A stretch of DNA of 20,817 nucleotides from a virus: positions 1-20,817 of IMG/VR virus record IMGVR_UViG_3300037852_000049; one strand, written 5' to 3'. The position numbers were made by a program, and so were the translations under genes. Below the pieces are notes generated by a model. The model worked only from the letters and a program-made list of their open reading frames with translations. It ran no database searches and had not been told where the DNA came from. Below, in pieces: positions 12,930-19,575 of the stretch (position 1 is the first letter of the stretch; every line of letters begins with the position of its first letter).

Positions 12930-14081
12930 AATGTTCTCCTCCTCGGAGGTTCGGGCGCCGTTGCCGGCGGGTGTGTCGGCCCCACCAAGTTTGGTGAGGA
13001 GGTTCTCGGCCTTGAGCATCGCGGCGTCTATGCCAACGCTGTCCAAGGCTTGGTCAATGAGAGCGTTCTTCAGGGTGGCGCAGACATCTTCTAGGTGCGC
13101 CCACACCTGAGCGTCAAGGGGATCGGTCATCCCATCGGGGTCTGCCTTCTGTGCCGCCATCGCCTCTTTGAGGGCCATGTAGGCGCAGACGATGCGGTCG
13201 AGGACCGTGGTGTTCGCAGTCTCTACCGAAGGCTCCTGGGGCGTCTGAGAGGCCCCTCCGACAGCGTTGTCGAGGCTCATCCAGTTCTGCTTGGCCACGA
13301 CCTCGAAGTCCCACGACTTACCTACGTCGCCGGGTATGGCTTCTTGGCGCGGACGCTTCTCAAAGGGTGGGTTGTCGGTGACCTTGGCCTCGTCAGGGAT
13401 GATGTAGGGCGTCTGCCCGCCGACGCTGTAGGAGGGGCTCGTCTCGGGGCGAACGTGGCCCGCGGTGACGGGACCTGCAAGACCTGAGCGGCCGGTGTCA
13501 AGGTGGCCCTTCTCCTTGGGCGTCTGGACGGACTCGGCGGGGACACCGGGGGACTTCTGGAGCAGTTCCAGTTCCTTGGCGACGTCGATGTCAGGGAACT
13601 CGCTACGGACCTTGGCCTTGACGCGCTTCTGCTCAGCGGGAGAGGCGTTGTGAAGGAGCCTGAGAGCAGCGACGGCATGTTTCCGATCCGTAACGGGGTA
13701 GGAACCGGACCCTGGTGCCTTCTCGGGAATCGCGAAGTTCCCCTTGGGGATCGCTCGCCGGTCGGCAGCACTGAGCCGACGTTTGAGCAACTCGCCGTGA
13801 AGCTCCCCGAACCTGTCCTTGCAGACCTCGCACTCGTCCCACCCGCAAAAGCCCGCGCTCTCAGCCTTAGTCAAGAGCGCCTCGATCTCATCGGCCTCCG
13901 CTTTGGTCATCTCCGCTTCCTGGGCGTCAGCCTCGGGGGAGTCGACGTGGGGAGAGTTCGGGTCGGCCTCTACGTCGGTGCTCTTGAGCAGGAGCCAAGG
14001 CGTGCCATTGGCAGGGCTCCCCACTCCGCTGACCTTCTCGGCGCCCAGCTCATCGAGCTCGGTGATATCAACAGTTGACAT
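12300..14081 (-). CDS. Capsid assembly/scaffold-like protein (long form)
   Basis: 593 residues, ATG at 14081 with GAGGAG 6 bases upstream and one base after the protease stop. Residues 1-33 (ITELDELGAEKVSGVGSPAN then GTPWLLLK) resemble the segment that ends XkdF-type protease domains in related phages. A Cys cluster (Cys79, 84, 87) follows. Residues 101-163 look like a DUF6582-type domain (RRAIPKGNFAIPEK, then YPVTDRKHAVAALRLLHNAS and AEQKRVKAKVRSEFP). The middle is low-complexity, and the last 209 residues are a charged Lys/Glu/Ala coiled-coil region typical of scaffolds, with VEAQAAELGEVKGLLEKMAK and a C-terminal helix DLQQEATRIRLRNARLN. The latter could contact the capsid. It guides shell assembly and is probably cleaved by the adjacent protease. 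Confidence 0.8.
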   Translation of the reverse strand: MSTVDITELDELGAEKVSGVGSPANGTPWLLLKSTDVEADPNSPHVDSPEADAQEAEMTKAEADEIEALLTKAESAGFCGWDECEVCKDRFGELHGELLKRRLSAADRRAIPKGNFAIPEKAPGSGSYPVTDRKHAVAALRLLHNASPAEQKRVKAKVRSEFPDIDVAKELELLQKSPGVPAESVQTPKEKGHLDTGRSGLAGPVTAGHVRPETSPSYSVGGQTPYIIPDEAKVTDNPPFEKRPRQEAIPGDVGKSWDFEVVAKQNWMSLDNAVGGASQTPQEPSVETANTTVLDRIVCAYMALKEAMAAQKADPDGMTDPLDAQVWAHLEDVCATLKNALIDQALDSVGIDAAMLKAENLLTKLGGADTPAGNGARTSEEENIMTTVTKEDLASFINESSGAAAVVAVKAALKAERKAEKAKMKAKMKGKKPPFMQAEKNANNGGDITAEQENAGVKGKNEANNVDSVGGPVDSQYVNKEKSGKKDKAIKQLVEAQAAELGEVKGLLEKMAKRPRSGGPFLGAAASGAFPAAEGRLSESVAKSAEDAELEPVLKEIEQMGGKPGWDNAQRYADLQQEATRIRLRNARLNNVI

Positions 14082-14082
14082 A

Positions 14083-14622
14083 TCAGCTCCTCAATAGGGC
14101 TAGGCGTTCGGGGCTAGGCTTGGAGCGCCGGGCAGTACCTTCGGGGGACCAGCCGTTGACTAGACCGGCTTTCACGAGTGCCCAGCCGAACTCATCCCAA
14201 ACACACGCGAGGCACCAGTCCCCCGCCTTGACGACGTAGGGCTTCCCATCAACGGGGCTGTCTTGCACCCAGTCGGGCCCACGGTAGATGTAACTCTCAA
14301 CAACGGTCCCATGACCGCCAGCAGCTTCATCGCTGCGGTGGAACAGGTTGATGTCGCGGTGCTTGGCCATCCAGTTCCATGCGGTCTTTTCAAGCACCTC
14401 GGGCGAAACAAAGTCTCTCTTCCCGTCCGCGGCACGACCGATATCTGCCTTCATGGCGGGATAAGCAACGCCGAGAGTGTAACGGCGCTCATCGGAGGCT
14501 TTGATGACCCGACAAGCAGCGAGGTTCGTCTGGACTGCCTCGGCCTTAGCGACAGGCGACTCGCAATGGGCAAGGGTCGCCACGAGGCTCTCAGCGGCTT
14601 GGTAGACACAGTTCACGCACAC
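14083..14622 (-). CDS. Capsid maturation protease, XkdF / peptidase S78-2 type
   Basis: 179 residues from GTG at 14622, chosen because GGAAGGGAGGT ends 4 bases upstream and the GTG lies 2 bases after the preceding stop. An in-frame ATG at 14643 would overlap the previous gene. The fold signature matches phage putative serine protease XkdF (Peptidase_S78_2): RYTLGVAYPAMKAD, then DFVSPEVLEKTAWNWM, then INLFHRS (His95), then TVVESYIYRG (Ser110) and GDWCLACVWDEFGWALVKAG with GLVNGWSPEGTARR. His95 and Ser110 are the likely catalytic pair. It cleaves scaffold and possibly capsid arms during prohead maturation. In related phages the protease continues into the segment that here opens the next gene. 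Confidence 0.85.
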   Translation of the reverse strand: MCVNCVYQAAESLVATLAHCESPVAKAEAVQTNLAACRVIKASDERRYTLGVAYPAMKADIGRAADGKRDFVSPEVLEKTAWNWMAKHRDINLFHRSDEAAGGHGTVVESYIYRGPDWVQDSPVDGKPYVVKAGDWCLACVWDEFGWALVKAGLVNGWSPEGTARRSKPSPERLALLRS

Positions 14623-14624
14623 GG

Positions 14625-15488
14625 CTACCTCCCTTCCACACACATTCGGACACCCTCAACGAGCGATACCTTCGGCTCGTAGAAAGTCCTCAACAGGGTC
14701 GTATCGGCAAAGCGGTGGTCCGGTCCTACCGAGCGGCCGAGCACCTTGATCTCCGGTTTGTAGCCCACCGTGGTCGCTGCCAAGGCTGCGAGCTCAGTCA
14801 TCTTGGTCGGGACACCTGAGCCGACGTTCACCGGACCAGGGATGCCCTTGTCCACCATCGTCAGGCACGCGTCCACCACATCATCAATGTGGATGAAGTC
14901 CCGCTCGACATCACTCCACACCGTCAGAGGATCTTCGCGAGCCTTGGCCCGCTTCAGGATCGCAGGGAAGGGGTAGTCCAACGACTGATCTGCACCATAC
15001 CCAGAGAAGGGGCGGGCGACGTAGACCTTCCCTCCTACCCTCTTGAGGTCTCGGCACTGCCGCTCCCCGGCCATCTTTATGAACCCATACGCGGCATCGG
15101 GGCAGTGGAACATATTCGGGTGCAGGTCCGCTTCCCTGAACGGCCCGCTGGTGTCTGTCGGGTAGGCCGCCGAGGACGAGAAGTACAAGAGGGGCGTCTC
15201 CGTCTCGGCGCACCAGGCGATGGCCTGTTGGTCAAGAGAGAGGTCTTCGTAAACAGCCAGCGGGTTGTCGTCGCGCTCCTGCCGGCTACCGATGATCGCC
15301 GCGCAGTGGACCAGAAGGTCGTAGCCCCCAGCCACGGCGAAGATGTCGCGACAGTCAGCTTGGATCGATGTCTCAAAGTCGCTGGACCGGATGTCAACGC
15401 CTGTGACATCCCACCCGTCCTTGACCAGCCGCTCGGCTATGTGTCGGCCTACGAACCCCGCGTGCCCCGAAACTAATGCTCGCGCCAC
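14625..15488 (-). CDS. NAD(P)-dependent nucleotide-sugar epimerase/dehydratase (extended SDR)
   Basis: 287 residues. GTG at 15488 is preferred: it has AAGGGCGAT just upstream and puts the Rossmann motif at the N-terminus. An ATG at 15512 would add 8 residues. SGHAGFVG (residues 7-14) is the GxxGxxG dinucleotide site, D32 ends strand 2, HCAA follows strand 4, YFSSSAAYP holds the catalytic Ser, and YGFIK (134-138) is the YxxxK pair. RDFIHIDDVVDA and 'GPVNVGSG' are typical of sugar-nucleotide SDRs such as UDP-glucose epimerases and GDP-sugar reductases. It would supply an activated sugar for the neighbouring transferases. The exact substrate cannot be read. It overlaps the upstream glycosyltransferase end by 16 bases and directly precedes the capsid protease gene. 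Confidence 0.9.
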   Translation of the reverse strand: MARALVSGHAGFVGRHIAERLVKDGWDVTGVDIRSSDFETSIQADCRDIFAVAGGYDLLVHCAAIIGSRQERDDNPLAVYEDLSLDQQAIAWCAETETPLLYFSSSAAYPTDTSGPFREADLHPNMFHCPDAAYGFIKMAGERQCRDLKRVGGKVYVARPFSGYGADQSLDYPFPAILKRAKAREDPLTVWSDVERDFIHIDDVVDACLTMVDKGIPGPVNVGSGVPTKMTELAALAATTVGYKPEIKVLGRSVGPDHRFADTTLLRTFYEPKVSLVEGVRMCVEGR

Positions 15489-16117
15489 ATCGCCCTTACG
15501 TGCGGCATCCAAGTCGAAGCCCCCGAGGCTCTCGCGAAGTAGTGAGCATCTTCTTCGGAAGGCTCTGAGCGGCGGTACCAGGGCATGTGGCGCACCTCAT
15601 AGGGGAACCCGGAGCGGACTGCCACGAGGCACCGCGGGGAGCTGGGGCGGTACAGGGCGAAGGTTGTGTCGACCGGAGCCTCGAAACAGTCCCCGAGCCA
15701 TCGGTTCTCACCATGTAGCTGCCACTCCCAGCGCAGGTATATGTGCGGTTCAACGTCAAGGACGTGGAGCCCTAGACCTGCTTTGGGAACGTCGTGGTTG
15801 TCCAGCAGCCAGCGGAGATGATCTACCGCGTCCAAAGGACATTCCTCGTGGGGCACTACGTCGGGGTCGGTGTAGATGAACCACTCATCGGGGACGTCCC
15901 ACTCCCACAGACAATGCGGGCCGAGGTTCCTGCCGAAGTAGATGACCTTGTGCGGCGTCTTCTCCAGGTACTCAAGCAAGGGGGGCCAGGTCGAGTCGTT
16001 GTCCAAGAAGATGATGCGGTCGTGTCCCGCCTTCTCAAGCCACTCCACGAGGGCCTTGAGATCTGTAAGCCGGTCACGGCAGATGATGTGGACGGGGACG
16101 GTTAGGGTTGAGGGCAT
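15473..16117 (-). CDS. GT-A-like glycosyltransferase
   Basis: 214 residues from ATG at 16117, whose start codon overlaps that of the divergent GNAT gene (CATG). VPVHIICRDRLTDLKALVEW resembles a GT2 opening strand and helix. RIIFLDNDSTWPPLLEYL gives the nucleotide-sugar acidic site (DNDST, residues 39-43), and WFIYTDPDVVP (79-89) gives the DxD-type metal site. RHMPWYRR and HYFARASGA follow near the C-terminus, as in sugar transferases with a late His. It lacks membrane helices and is probably cytosolic. No ribosome-binding site lies at ideal spacing (GAGAGG is 15 bases upstream). Acceptor and sugar are unknown. Confidence 0.78.
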   Translation of the reverse strand: MPSTLTVPVHIICRDRLTDLKALVEWLEKAGHDRIIFLDNDSTWPPLLEYLEKTPHKVIYFGRNLGPHCLWEWDVPDEWFIYTDPDVVPHEECPLDAVDHLRWLLDNHDVPKAGLGLHVLDVEPHIYLRWEWQLHGENRWLGDCFEAPVDTTFALYRPSSPRCLVAVRSGFPYEVRHMPWYRRSEPSEEDAHYFARASGASTWMPHVRAMWREH

Positions 16118-16523
16118 GATTGATCTGTATGTCCTCTCAGATCTTCCAGCGCTGCTCCAAGTCGAACCGTTGGCTGACCATGAGCGTTGGCTCTTGCCGT
16201 ACCTGCGGGAAGACCCAGCACGAGCCCTGGTGTGTAGGGTCGATGATGAGGCCGTTGCCTACGTCGTCGGCTCAGCCAATTCACCAGAGGCACCCCCTGC
16301 GGTGCGGGAGCGTTGGCCGGTTCACATCCACTGTCAAGTCCGAGAGGACCACCGTGACCACGGGATTGGGACCGCCCTCGTCTTTGCATTCATCACGACA
16401 TTCGGGCCCTGCCACGCTGCCGTAGCTAATGGCAACCTAGGAGCCATGAGGTTCTGGCCGCGCTTGCTCCCCATAGTGGCCGACGCAACCTCAGACACAA
16501 CGTGGTTCGCCACCAACGGTTGA
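16116..16523 (+). CDS. GNAT-family N-acetyltransferase on the opposite strand
   Basis: 135 residues, the only plausible plus-strand gene in the window. Motif A is clear: HIHCQVREDHRDHGIGTALV, with the acetyl-CoA loop R80-x-x-G83-x-G85. It is followed by a helix, AAVANGNLGAMRFWPRLLPI (an 'N--A--FW---GF'-like motif B), and a C-terminal strand. The N-terminus (LADHERWLLPYLREDPARAL then VCRVDDEAVAYVVG) fits the usual GNAT opening. ATG at 16116 overlaps the opposite gene's ATG (CATG), and its stop lies 7 bases from the convergent stop at 16531. GAGGG lies immediately before the start, at very short spacing. It may acetylate an amino sugar made by the neighbouring genes, but no substrate can be assigned. 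The complementary frames are Arg/Ser-rich and not protein-like. Confidence 0.75.
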   Translation: MIDLYVLSDLPALLQVEPLADHERWLLPYLREDPARALVCRVDDEAVAYVVGSANSPEAPPAVRERWPVHIHCQVREDHRDHGIGTALVFAFITTFGPCHAAVANGNLGAMRFWPRLLPIVADATSDTTWFATNG

Positions 16524-16530
16524 ACGGCAC

Positions 16531-17163
16531 TCACATCCAGAGCGGATGGCGGGAGAAGAACAGGTTCACGTCGGCCTGCAAGTGCTTGTCCCCGAGCGCG
16601 TACACCTCGTCAAAGGGAGCCTTCCCGTTGTCGTGATGCATGTGCTCGACGACGGAGTGCTCGCAGTAGATGAACCTCCCACGGTGCTCCGCTGTCTGAC
16701 GTAGTTCGGTGTCGCACCAGTTGTGGTGGTAACCGGGGTGGATCACAGGACCGGAGCGGTCCATCGTTCCCCCGTAGACGTCGACGTACTCCCGAGAGAT
16801 GAGCGACAGGGTGCCGTAGGGGTTGTTGAGGTCGTTCACTGAGACAACGCCAACGCCTTCGACCTTCTCCATGCAGTCGAAGGCCTTCTCTAGCCACTCA
16901 GGATGGAACACCACATCGTCTGCGCCGAGGAAGATGTAGGGCTCGGTGCTGACCTTGAACAGGGCGTTGATCCGAACCGGCCAGGAACCTCCGTCATCAG
17001 GGAAGCACTTCTGCCCTTCCAGAGCCTTCTCGCAGTCGCTCTCGCGGGTACAGGCCCAGTAAACGGAGTGCTCCGACGGGGTGGTCGCCTCGATGTTCCT
17101 GATGAGCGCCGGGATCAGGTGGGCCCGCATCGTGGGGATCAAGATGGCGACCGGACCTGGCAT
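16531..17163 (-). CDS. GT2-like glycosyltransferase
   Basis: 210 residues, ATG at 17163 directly after the upstream stop (TAAATG), with GGAGA upstream. VAILIPTMRAHLIPALIRNI is the first strand and helix of a GT-A fold. YIFLGADDVVFHPEWLEKA (76-94) carries the ADD metal site. GVVSVNDLNNPYGTL and ISREYVDVYGG follow, then HPGYHHNWCDTEL and VEHMHHDNGKAP, with acidic and His residues expected for the acceptor side. It is soluble, with no membrane segment, and belongs to the glycan operon. The short length (usual GT2 catalytic domain about 220-250 residues) suggests a minimal catalytic domain. Confidence 0.82.
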   Translation of the reverse strand: MPGPVAILIPTMRAHLIPALIRNIEATTPSEHSVYWACTRESDCEKALEGQKCFPDDGGSWPVRINALFKVSTEPYIFLGADDVVFHPEWLEKAFDCMEKVEGVGVVSVNDLNNPYGTLSLISREYVDVYGGTMDRSGPVIHPGYHHNWCDTELRQTAEHRGRFIYCEHSVVEHMHHDNGKAPFDEVYALGDKHLQADVNLFFSRHPLWM

Positions 17164-17784
17164 TTACGTCTCCGTGGATAGGCGGGACCAAGGCCCGACA
17201 CCGTAACGCCAGAGCTCTTCGGGTATGCACAGGAACCGAGCGCCGGCCTTAGCCATGAGGTAGAACACCGTCTGGTCGTCGTAGCCGCTTTGGAAGCCCG
17301 CGAAGTGGCCGCCTTGGAACAGCCCAGCTCCCTCCCATTCGGTGGGCCAGCCACCGAAGGACTTGAGGATCTCTGTACGCATCAGGACCGCCGAGCCATC
17401 TATCCAGTTGGAACTCTCAAGAGTTGAGAGTACGCGCGAGTGGCCCCAGTCGTTGCAGTTCACCCGAGGTCGGCTGCCGTTGGCGTCCCACGCGTAGATC
17501 ACATCGCCCTCGTCCAAGTGGGGCAGCATGGCCTCGACGTAGTGCGGGAGCAACTGGTCGTCGTCGGCGAGGCGCATCGTGAACTCGGTGCGAACCGCAG
17601 ACAGGAGGTAGGACTGCTGGATGGCGCAGTGCTGAGGGCCAGGCATCCCCGGCGTGATGGTCTGGGCCATGACGAGATGTGCTTCGACCGGAACGCTCTG
17701 GCTATAGACGCTCACAAGGGTCGCACCGAGGAGTTCCTCACGACCGGGGATGGAGGCCGTTACCACGCTAATCGGAGCCCGCAT
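17164..17784 (-). CDS. GT2-like glycosyltransferase
   Basis: 206 residues, ATG at 17784 overlapping the previous stop by one base (TAATG). ISVVTASIPGREELLGATLV plus SVYSQ is the classic GT2 opening. FTMRLADDDQLLPHYVEAML (69-88) contains the DDD metal-binding triad, and DGSAVLMRTEILKSFGGWP is the usual 'SxlmrrelleeiGGf' element. GYDDQTVFYLMAKAGARFL is the late acidic motif, in which Asp or Glu is the likely catalytic base. The fold looks complete, and the enzyme is probably inverting and cytosolic. It differs in sequence from the adjacent transferase at 16531, so the two probably make different linkages. Confidence 0.85.
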   Translation of the reverse strand: MRAPISVVTASIPGREELLGATLVSVYSQSVPVEAHLVMAQTITPGMPGPQHCAIQQSYLLSAVRTEFTMRLADDDQLLPHYVEAMLPHLDEGDVIYAWDANGSRPRVNCNDWGHSRVLSTLESSNWIDGSAVLMRTEILKSFGGWPTEWEGAGLFQGGHFAGFQSGYDDQTVFYLMAKAGARFLCIPEELWRYGVGPWSRLSTET

Positions 17785-18095
17785 TAGGCAGGCTGGAGCG
17801 TCTTCAGAAGTCGTGTCAGGGTGACCTCGTAGTCGACGGTGCGGATTAGGGTCTCACCGATGACCACGGGGCAGGAGATGATGATGCTGCGTCGATTGTT
17901 CCACGGCTCAAAGGATTGGAGCAGCAACGTGGCCATGCTCATAACAAGGTAGAGGCCATCAGCAGCTGGGGTTGGGTCGACGCCCAGTTCCATCCAATCC
18001 GACCAGGCACCCGTGGGTTGGGGCGTCGGCAAGTTCTCGGTGTCCCGGCTTCGAAAGGCGACGTCGGTCGGCACATCCATGGCGAAGATTTTCAC
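17784..18095 (-). CDS. Unknown 103-residue protein in the glycan cluster
   Basis: GTG at 18095 has an excellent GGAGGT 5 bases upstream and follows the previous stop by 2 bases; the stop overlaps the next start (TAATG). Sequence opens MKIFAMDVPTDVAFRSRDTE, has TGAWSDWMELG, DGLYLVMSMATLLLQSF and RSIIISCPVVIGETLIRTVD, and ends with a helix VTLTRLLKTLQPA. No family is recognised. It is soluble and mixed alpha/beta, with no evident zinc site. The strong ribosome-binding site and tight packing show that it is expressed with the sugar genes. Confidence 0.72.
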   Translation of the reverse strand: MKIFAMDVPTDVAFRSRDTENLPTPQPTGAWSDWMELGVDPTPAADGLYLVMSMATLLLQSFEPWNNRRSIIISCPVVIGETLIRTVDYEVTLTRLLKTLQPA

Positions 18096-18097
18096 GT

Positions 18098-18910
18098 CTA
18101 CCTCCGATAGCTCAGGATCGTGTCGTCAAGTTCAGTGAGGTCAAACACTGGATGCCACCCGAGCTGGTCCCAGCCCATGCCAAATGCCTTCAGACGGGTG
18201 TGGGGGCGCTCCCCCTCGCGCATCGGGTAGTGGACGACCTCCGAGGACGAGCCGGTCACTTTCAAGACGTACTTGGCGACCTCATTGACGGTCCACTCTC
18301 CCCCCGTGCCGGCGTCGAAGACCTCATCGCCGCCGAAGTCGAGAGCGGCCACTAACACCTTGGCAACCTCTGCTGCGGAGATAAGGTCCACCGTCTGTGT
18401 GCCGTCCCCCCAAATGGTGATCGGCTCCCCGGCCCATGCTCTTGAGGCGAAGGTGGGGATGATCTTCTGAGGGTGTCCTGGGCCGTGCTTCTGGCCGATG
18501 CCGAAGGCGTTGAAGGCGCAGACGTGGCTCACAGGGACTTTGTAGGACTCGTGCCACGCCGTAGCGAGGATGCGGGCGCACCTCTTAGTCGCCTGGTACA
18601 CGTTGGCCCATACCTCGGGCATCGTGATACCGACATAGCCTGCTCCGACGTGCCGGCAGAAGTCGAGGACGCGCTGGGTGCCCTTGATGTTCACGTCAAC
18701 GGCTTGGTCGAAACCGCTGAAGAGTTCCGCGGTGCCCAGTCTTCCGGCGAGGTGGATAACGGCATCTACGGGCCCGACGTCCATGAGGTCAACCGAGCTG
18801 CGGACATCGTTGGGCCGGTCAAAGATGATGGGTTCGTGTCCTTGGTCTTTGAGGGCCTTGACCACATAGGTCCCTAGGAACCCCCCGCCCCCTGTCGTGA
18901 GAACAATCAT
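18098..18910 (-). CDS. NAD(P)-dependent epimerase/dehydratase (extended SDR)
   Basis: 270 residues from ATG at 18910, overlapping the upstream stop as ATGA; the open frame upstream to 19132 is a shadow of that gene. TTGGGGFLGTYVVKALKDQG holds the GxxGxxG site (G7, G10, G13), VIHLAG lies after strand 4, and VYQATK (104-109) is the catalytic YxxxK. ITIWGDGTQTVDLISAAEVA and EVFDAGTGGEWTVNEVAKYV are the usual extended-SDR segments for sugar-nucleotide enzymes. The second active-site residue is Thr or Ser in the region GITMPEVW rather than the common 'SS', which is slightly unusual. At 270 residues it is a compact member (usual length about 300-340). It probably makes an activated sugar for the flanking transferases. 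Confidence 0.88.
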   Translation of the reverse strand: MIVLTTGGGGFLGTYVVKALKDQGHEPIIFDRPNDVRSSVDLMDVGPVDAVIHLAGRLGTAELFSGFDQAVDVNIKGTQRVLDFCRHVGAGYVGITMPEVWANVYQATKRCARILATAWHESYKVPVSHVCAFNAFGIGQKHGPGHPQKIIPTFASRAWAGEPITIWGDGTQTVDLISAAEVAKVLVAALDFGGDEVFDAGTGGEWTVNEVAKYVLKVTGSSSEVVHYPMREGERPHTRLKAFGMGWDQLGWHPVFDLTELDDTILSYRR

Positions 18911-19575
18911 GCGACCAAAGCGTGGGGGTTGTGGGGCAGCAGTTGGAACCACGGGCAGTCGATCGCCGTCCACTGTGGAGGTAGAGGGTCGGGGACTACC
19001 CCGGTCTTCCACACCGCGTAGGGGAAGCTGATCTGGTCCTGGTAGGTCCAGCGGTGGTTCTCCGACAGCCACAACTCCATGAGGCGTCGGACTTCGGGGT
19101 TGCTGGTCTTGCGGGCTATGACGCCGGTACACCAGAGGCCGAAGTGCTCAGGGAAGCCCTCGGAGGCGTAGTGGGCGACCTGCTGGGGGATCTGTGTGCC
19201 CAGGTACTTGGGCTGCCACATGGAGGCGTCGCGCTCGGCCCCGATGTCGTCGCGGTGGGTGTGCCGCCACATCGCTATCCCTGTGGGCCCGATGCAGTTC
19301 AGGGACTCAAGGAGGCTCTCCGAGGTCACCTGGAAGTCCGCGTCGAGCCAGATGTTGTACTCGTACTCGGGGAGGTAGATGTGCGGGAGGCACTTGTACG
19401 CCTTCGCCACTAACCGCGGGTGTTCGCTGTAGGGCGGGATCGGGCGAACGTCCCAGCCGTCGTGGTCCTCGGGTTCGTCCATGAAGGCTACGAAGTCCAC
19501 TCCTGGGATGTCGACGTGGGGCTTGAGGGAGTCGTACCGGGCGGTGATGGCTGTACAGACCACTACGGGGTTCAT
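18907..19575 (-). CDS. DUF616-type glycosyltransferase
   Basis: 222 residues, ATG at 19575 overlapping the previous stop (ATGA). The opening VVVCTAITARYDSLKPHVDI and FVAFMDEPEDHDGWDVRP, then HPRLVAKAYKCLPHIYLPEY, YNIWLDADFQVTS (74-86) and WTYQDQISFPYAVWK (176-190), are the family's hallmark order. WLDAD is the DxD-type site, and the DQ-x-SF-YA motif is diagnostic. DUF616 members are found in bacteria and plants as putative glycosyltransferases. The fold is GT-A-like and the protein is probably cytosolic. Substrate is unknown. It belongs to the same overlapping gene string as the GT2-type transferase before it and the SDR after it. Confidence 0.85.
   Translation of the reverse strand: MNPVVVCTAITARYDSLKPHVDIPGVDFVAFMDEPEDHDGWDVRPIPPYSEHPRLVAKAYKCLPHIYLPEYEYNIWLDADFQVTSESLLESLNCIGPTGIAMWRHTHRDDIGAERDASMWQPKYLGTQIPQQVAHYASEGFPEHFGLWCTGVIARKTSNPEVRRLMELWLSENHRWTYQDQISFPYAVWKTGVVPDPLPPQWTAIDCPWFQLLPHNPHALVA

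Noticed and set aside
12289-13110. Long plus-strand open frame (273 codons) opposite the scaffold gene
   Set aside because: It is the complement of the Lys/Glu/Ala-rich scaffold, giving a Leu/Ser/Ala-rich shadow with no motif and no ribosome-binding site. The minus-strand frame is well supported.
14623-14643. Protease start at ATG 14643
   Set aside because: It would overlap the SDR end by 19 bases and place the strong GGAAGGGAGGT inside the gene. GTG 14622 uses that site at ideal spacing.
16102-16534. Minus-strand frames (95 and 66 codons) opposite the GNAT gene
   Set aside because: Both are low-complexity (Arg/Gly/Pro or mixed without motif). The plus-strand frame has an ordered GNAT motif A and downstream motif, so it is preferred.
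18911-19132. N-terminal extension of the SDR gene to 19132
   Set aside because: The added sequence is Arg/Pro/Ser-rich and read out of frame over the DUF616 gene. The Rossmann motif begins right after ATG 18910, which overlaps the previous stop as ATGA.
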